From: Parcubacteria group bacterium
Lineage (GTDB): Bacteria > Patescibacteriota > Minisyncoccia > SW-4-49-11
NCBI GenBank assembly: GCA_003565105.1
Contig: PXDG01000036.1
Location: forward strand, 1-17,012
DNA: 17,012 nt
Direction: 5' to 3'
The position numbers were made by a program, and so were the translations under genes. Every line of letters starts with the position of its first letter. The stretch's first letter is position 1. This document shows, piece after piece, positions 13,592 through 17,012 of the stretch. The notes under the pieces are model-generated. The model made no database searches. It worked only from the letters and a program-made list of their open reading frames with translations, and was not told the DNA's origin.

Positions 13592-14332
13592 ATGAAAATA
13601 CCCTACCATAGTCGAAAAAACACTCCTCCTGAATTTCAGGAAAGTCTATTAACGGATTATGTCCGAGAGATTGTTTATGGAGCTAGTGATGGAGTAGTGA
13701 CAACATTTGCATTAATCGCTGGATTCTCTGGAGCAAATCAAGGAGCATCAACGGTTATGTTGACTGCAACTATTATTATTCTTATTGGAGTAGCGAGTCT
13801 GTTGGCTGATGCCGTTTCTATGGGATTGGGAGACTATCTATCCTCTCGTTCTGAGTTGGATGTATATCGCTCCTTACTGTCTTCAGAACGTAACCGTCTA
13901 GAAAATGATCAACGGGATATGGAAAAAACAACACACGCTGGGCTCGTTAATCGAGGATTTTCTGAAGAGGATGCACGCACTGTGTTGGGGATATTTCGGA
14001 AAAACCATTCTTTTTGGGTTGAATGGATTGTCCACGAGCAAAATGGAGTCCCAGATCCAGGAGCTTCAAACCCTTGGATGGCCGCATTAGCAACAGCATT
14101 ATCATTTTTACTGTTTGGTTCGATTCCCCTTGGATTGTTTTGGGTATATCAATCTGACCCGAATAGTGCCTTTTTGGCCTCATTGATTGGAGTGATGGGG
14201 TGCTGGATTGTGATTAGCTATCTTCGATGGAGAGCTGTAGGACATGGTTTTTCCAGGGCATTTTCTGAAACCCTTTTCGTTGGTGCGGTCTCAGCTGGGA
14301 TTGCGTTTTTTGTAGGTATTTTGATCGGTTAG
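13592..14332 (+). CDS. VIT1/CCC1 family metal transporter-like membrane protein
   Basis: The protein is 246 residues with five hydrophobic segments in the VIT order. The signature YVREIVYGASDGVVTTFALIAG opens the first helix, and DAVSMGLGDYLSSRSELD ends the second. Between helices two and three is a charged helical region rich in Glu and Arg (about residues 85-150), which in plant VIT1 is the cytoplasmic metal-binding domain. The three last helices follow NPWMAALATALSFLLFG. Known members export iron or manganese from the cytoplasm by proton exchange. The family's GEY after helix two is GDY here. The ATG at 13592 follows a TATAAT box and has no Shine-Dalgarno sequence. It converges on the histidine phosphatase gene with a nine-base gap. 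Confidence 0.88.
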   Translation: MKIPYHSRKNTPPEFQESLLTDYVREIVYGASDGVVTTFALIAGFSGANQGASTVMLTATIIILIGVASLLADAVSMGLGDYLSSRSELDVYRSLLSSERNRLENDQRDMEKTTHAGLVNRGFSEEDARTVLGIFRKNHSFWVEWIVHEQNGVPDPGASNPWMAALATALSFLLFGSIPLGLFWVYQSDPNSAFLASLIGVMGCWIVISYLRWRAVGHGFSRAFSETLFVGAVSAGIAFFVGILIG

Positions 14333-14341
14333 GTAGATTTT

Positions 14342-14914
14342 TTAATACGGAATCCAATCATCAGAAACGACACATTTATGTTCCCAATCAAATTGAATAT
14401 AAGAACCAATATCTTCCTGACAGAGAGATTCTTCGATAGGATGGTTCATCAAATATCCTCTGAGAAGAGATCCGACGATACCATGACTAATAATGGCAAT
14501 TGTTTGATAGTCTGGATAGAGTTCTTGGAGAGAATCTATAGCATTTACCATTCTCTTTTGAGCATCTACAGCGGATTCCCATCCACGAATAGATTCCTTA
14601 GGACGACTAAAAAACATCCTCATTGTAATAGCAAGTTCTGTTAGAGAGAGAAAATAATTGGTGTTACTTCGCCGTTGCTCTTGGAGCTCAGGGAATGGTC
14701 TAATCGCAATATTATGGATACTATGTAAAATCTGACCTGTTTCGGTGGCACGTGGCTCAGAGCTGGTAAAAATATGTTGTACATAACGCCAAAAATGTTG
14801 AGAGGCTAATTGAGTGACTTGGTTCTCACCTTTCTCAGAAATATGCCACTCACTGGGTGGCTTGCTTTGATCGATAATGACATCTGGATGGGTAATAAAG
14901 TATATCGTTTTCAT
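14342..14914 (-). CDS. Histidine phosphatase family protein
   Basis: This 190-residue protein has the phosphoglycerate-mutase-like fold signs. The first strand is MKTIYFITHPDV with the nucleophile His9, then SEKGENQV, FTSSEPRATETG with Arg55, the probable acid Glu79 (ELQEQRR), and IISHGIVGS with His144. The usual Arg of the R-H-G motif is Thr8, giving T-H-P. This occurs in a subgroup of the family but should change phosphate binding. The substrate is unknown. Its ATG lies three bases after the ribF stop, so it is the last gene of the rib operon. A role in removing phosphate from a flavin intermediate (such as the pyrimidine phosphate before lumazine synthase) is possible but only suggested by position. 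Confidence 0.85.
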   Translation of the reverse strand: MKTIYFITHPDVIIDQSKPPSEWHISEKGENQVTQLASQHFWRYVQHIFTSSEPRATETGQILHSIHNIAIRPFPELQEQRRSNTNYFLSLTELAITMRMFFSRPKESIRGWESAVDAQKRMVNAIDSLQELYPDYQTIAIISHGIVGSLLRGYLMNHPIEESLCQEDIGSYIQFDWEHKCVVSDDWIPY

Positions 14915-14917
14915 AGG

Positions 14918-15838
14918 TTATAGTATAATCAGGTTTTGTGTCTCGAGAACATCATATTGAATAGCTTGTTTTAAAGCAGTTAAGGTCTGATACGTTTTTT
15001 GTTCACGTATGAAATGTTTTAACTCAAGAAGTATAGGTTCACCATAGATATCTTGGTCAAAATTATGTATGTAGACTTCGTGGTGGACATAATCTGAGTT
15101 TTCCACGCTTGGATTGGTCCCAATACTCAAAGATCCTCGATATCGCTTGCCTGCAATATGACAGTAGACTGCATAGACTCCAGAAGGCCATTGATAGGAG
15201 TTTGGAGATGGATGAATATTGGCAGTGGGATACCCTAACGTCCGACCACGTTGTTTTCCGCGAATAACGGTTCCAGTGAGATACAGGGGATGGCCCAAGA
15301 GTTGCTCGGTGAGAGGAAGATTCTTTTCTGCAATGCTTTTTCGAGCAGTAGTGCTATTTACAGTGTCGTTATCTTGGTATAAATCAGCAATAATTGTCTC
15401 AAACCCAAGGCTCTTTCCTAATGTTTTGAGGGTTTCTGGTGAGCCATTTTTATTCTTCCCAAAGGTGTGGCTTCTCCCTACCAGTACAGTGTGCGGATTG
15501 AGTAGAGGAAGTATGATTTGGGTATAAAATTCCTCTGGATTGAGAGCAAATAGCTCTGGTGTAGGGGGGAGTAGGAGGCAGATATCAACACCAGCTTGTT
15601 CCAAGAGATACACTTTGTGCTGAAGGTAGATCAGTTCCCCAGAATATTCGGCAGGGGCAATGATGCTTTTGGGATGTTGATCAAACGTAACGACCACAGA
15701 AGAAAGATTCGTCTCTTGAGCCTGATCAACCAAATGTTGAATAAGATACTGATGCCCACGATGAAACCCATCAAAGGTTCCTACCGTAACAATACTTTGC
15801 GTTTCTAATGGTGATGAATCTACGGTAATAAGCCTCAT
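14918..15838 (-). CDS. ribF: Bifunctional riboflavin kinase / FAD synthetase
   Basis: The protein is 306 residues from ATG 15838, the normal family length. The N-terminal FMN adenylyltransferase domain has GTFDGFHRGHQ (residues 20-30), TFDQHP, VLVGRSHTFGKNKNG and NSTTARKSI. The C-terminal flavokinase domain has GTVIRGKQRGRTLGYPTANI, PSGVYAVY, IGTNPSV and EVYIHNFDQDIYG. It turns riboflavin into FMN and then FAD. The open frame extends 37 residues further upstream into ribH, but that part lacks homology, and the family begins just before the first strand (MRLITV). The gap to ribH is 13 bases. No Shine-Dalgarno sequence is seen. Confidence 0.94.
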   Translation of the reverse strand: MRLITVDSSPLETQSIVTVGTFDGFHRGHQYLIQHLVDQAQETNLSSVVVTFDQHPKSIIAPAEYSGELIYLQHKVYLLEQAGVDICLLLPPTPELFALNPEEFYTQIILPLLNPHTVLVGRSHTFGKNKNGSPETLKTLGKSLGFETIIADLYQDNDTVNSTTARKSIAEKNLPLTEQLLGHPLYLTGTVIRGKQRGRTLGYPTANIHPSPNSYQWPSGVYAVYCHIAGKRYRGSLSIGTNPSVENSDYVHHEVYIHNFDQDIYGEPILLELKHFIREQKTYQTLTALKQAIQYDVLETQNLIIL

Positions 15839-15851
15839 ACAAATGCTAGAG

Positions 15852-16319
15852 CTATGATTTATAGGAAAGAGCTTGTTTGACAGCAGTTTCTGCCCAGGAA
15901 GGGCCGTGATTCCCTGGTCCAATGGCTCTTGCCCGCGCTTGGTCTTCATTCAGGCAGGTGAGTACCCCGAAGAGAACAGGTGTTTTGGTCTGCAGTCCAA
16001 CCTGCATAATACCTTGACTTACCGCTTCTGAAATATATTCGAAGTGTAGCGTAGAGCCCTTAATAAGGCACCCAATCGGAATAACAACGTCTACCTGATA
16101 CTTCTCAATGATATGTTGGGCGGCCAAGGGAAGCTCAAAGGAGCCATCTACCTCGTAGAGGATAATATTTGATTCGGAAACCTTCAGTTCTTTGAGTCTC
16201 TGGATAACTCCATCCCGTAATGAGTGAGTAATCTCTGAGTTCCACAGAGCAGTAACCACCCCTATTTTCAGAGAAGAGGCATTAATAGTCGTATTAAGGT
16301 GAGGCATTCCAGCTTTCAT
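15852..16319 (-). CDS. ribH: 6,7-dimethyl-8-ribityllumazine synthase
   Basis: The protein is about 155 residues. It joins the ribityl-aminopyrimidine with dihydroxybutanone phosphate to give lumazine, usually as a large shell complex. The conserved order is present: VVTALWNSEIT (substrate Trp), DGSFELPL, IPIGCLIKGSTLHFEYI with the catalytic-site His, and PVLFGVLTCLNEDQARARA followed by GPGNHGPSWAETA. ATG 16319 is chosen. The GTG at 16328 and the ATG at 16307 are in-frame alternatives and none has a clear ribosome binding site. The gap to ribE is 12 bases, and ribF follows. Confidence 0.94.
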   Translation of the reverse strand: MKAGMPHLNTTINASSLKIGVVTALWNSEITHSLRDGVIQRLKELKVSESNIILYEVDGSFELPLAAQHIIEKYQVDVVIPIGCLIKGSTLHFEYISEAVSQGIMQVGLQTKTPVLFGVLTCLNEDQARARAIGPGNHGPSWAETAVKQALSYKS

Positions 16320-16331
16320 ATAAGGCACGGG

Positions 16332-16934
16332 TTATTTGGTATAGTGATGGAGAGTTTGGTGGACGTACTTGAGTATCATTTCAGCTTCTACATTGACTAT
16401 ATCTCCTGGGTTGAGATCGCCGAGATTGGTTACCGTCCAGGTGTGTTCTAACAGAGAGATGGTAATTTGATGATTTTCAGGGACAAATCGAGCAACAGTC
16501 AGGCTTACCCCATTGAGAGCAATAGCTCCTTGGGGAACGATATATTGCATAAGAGTAGGGGGGAGTTCGAGGGTGAAAAGCTCAGCTAAACCATCTCTGA
16601 TACGGGAAATTACTCTTCCAGTCCCATCAACGTGTCCGTAGACTTGATGTCCTCCAATTTCATCTCCGAGACGCAGGGAATTCTCTACATTGACTCTTTG
16701 CCCAATTACAAAGGACTCTAAGGTCGTCTTCCTCATCGTTTCAGGCATAACAAAAAACGAGATGGTTTCTGCATCAAAGGCCGTTACCGTAAGACAGACC
16801 CCATCAACAGCCACACTAGCTCCAATAGAGAGTCCAGAAATCCTCTCAGGAGCATGAATAGTCAGAGTTGTTCCCTTAGAAGATGAGTCTATATCAGAGA
16901 CGCGACCAGTCGATTGAATAATCCCAGAAAACAT
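16332..16934 (-). CDS. ribE: Riboflavin synthase (alpha subunit)
   Basis: The protein is 200 residues from ATG 16934 and begins MFSGIIQSTGRV, the family's invariant start. Two lumazine-binding barrels follow: the first with VAVDGVCLTVTAF, the second starting GGHQVYGHVDGTGRV and containing IALNGVSLTVARF. A C-terminal helix ends it. It turns two lumazines into riboflavin and the pyrimidine, which returns to RibH. The open frame reaches a TTG at 16949, but the MFSGII start is clear. It is the first gene of the operon ribE-ribH-ribF-phosphatase. ribA, ribB and ribD are not in the window. Confidence 0.95.
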   Translation of the reverse strand: MFSGIIQSTGRVSDIDSSSKGTTLTIHAPERISGLSIGASVAVDGVCLTVTAFDAETISFFVMPETMRKTTLESFVIGQRVNVENSLRLGDEIGGHQVYGHVDGTGRVISRIRDGLAELFTLELPPTLMQYIVPQGAIALNGVSLTVARFVPENHQITISLLEHTWTVTNLGDLNPGDIVNVEAEMILKYVHQTLHHYTK

Positions 16935-16961
16935 AGGCACATGAATCAAATAATTGATACT

Positions 16962-16970
16962 AGTATATCA
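16962..16970 (-). promoter_or_regulatory. Extended -10 promoter of the rib operon
   Basis: On the - strand TGATATACT gives an extended -10 (TG-N-TATACT). The -35 position is poor (TTCCTT). Transcription would start near 16955, about 21 bases before the ribE ATG. This is too short for an FMN riboswitch. Confidence 0.6.
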
Positions 16971-16995
16971 TATAGGGTACGGAGAAGGAAGGGAA

Positions 16996-17001
16996 TTGAC
17001 A
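16996..17001 (+). promoter_or_regulatory. Perfect -35 box near the right edge
   Basis: TTGACA on the + strand would belong to a divergent promoter whose -10 box lies beyond the window. Only half of the signal is seen. Confidence 0.3.
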
Positions 17002-17012
17002 GGATGTATGTG

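Noticed and set aside
15839..15949. Longer ribF start
   Set aside because: The extension lies mostly inside ribH and has no similarity to FAD synthetases.
16935..17012. FMN riboswitch before the rib operon
   Set aside because: The predicted leader is only about 21 bases and no conserved RFN elements are visible.
1..17012. CRISPR arrays, insertion sequences and phage genes
   Set aside because: No regularly spaced repeats, transposase motifs or terminal inverted repeats were seen on either strand.

Overview
The window is an AT-rich bacterial chromosome segment using the standard code: no conserved gene contains an in-frame TGA, and TGA ends the gene at 309-1451. The mix suggests a Patescibacteria/CPR-like organism, although no ribosomal RNA is present to prove it. 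The hints are a CPR-style type IV pilin, several compact proteins of unknown function, short gene spacing, and few Shine-Dalgarno sequences. bL9 is present, which several CPR lineages lack. The lineage call is an inference.

Left block (1-3835, + strand): the C-terminal end of a DPM1-like GT2 glycosyltransferase, a GT4 glycosyltransferase, and a 795-residue membrane protein that fuses an LPG-synthase-type (UPF0104) membrane domain to a GT-C-like domain. Together they look like an envelope glycosylation operon in which the GT2 enzyme could make the lipid-linked sugar used by the GT-C part. Next come two unknown + strand genes: a 270-residue membrane-anchored acidic protein and a 166-residue protein with a strong promoter and ribosome binding site.

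Centre-left (5460-8100, mostly - strand): three single-gene units, each with its own promoter and hairpin terminator. They encode a 457-residue orphan protein, a divergent DUF84 (inosine/xanthosine triphosphatase-like) protein and ribosomal protein bL28. Divergent from bL28 is a tight + strand run of a site-2 protease, an acylphosphatase, bL9 and CTP synthase (8182-11185). A DUF218/YdcF-like gene converges on CTP synthase, followed by tRNA-Ser(UGA) with a clear promoter and terminator.

Right block: at 12274-12896 lies a broken type IV pilin gene. It has a perfect prepilin cleavage motif but no ATG/GTG/TTG start, a one-base frameshift, and a single C-terminal delta-60 (DUF5122-like) repeat. 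After it come a GNAT acetyltransferase and a VIT1/CCC1-family transporter on +. A four-gene - strand operon then runs ribE (riboflavin synthase), ribH (lumazine synthase), ribF (FAD synthetase) and a histidine phosphatase. It carries an extended -10 promoter and a leader too short for an FMN riboswitch.

No complete new defence or mobile system is visible. The most unusual items are the pilin/delta-60 locus, the LPG-TM/GT-C fusion, the 457-residue orphan under a near-consensus promoter, and the DUF84 protein with altered active-site positions.
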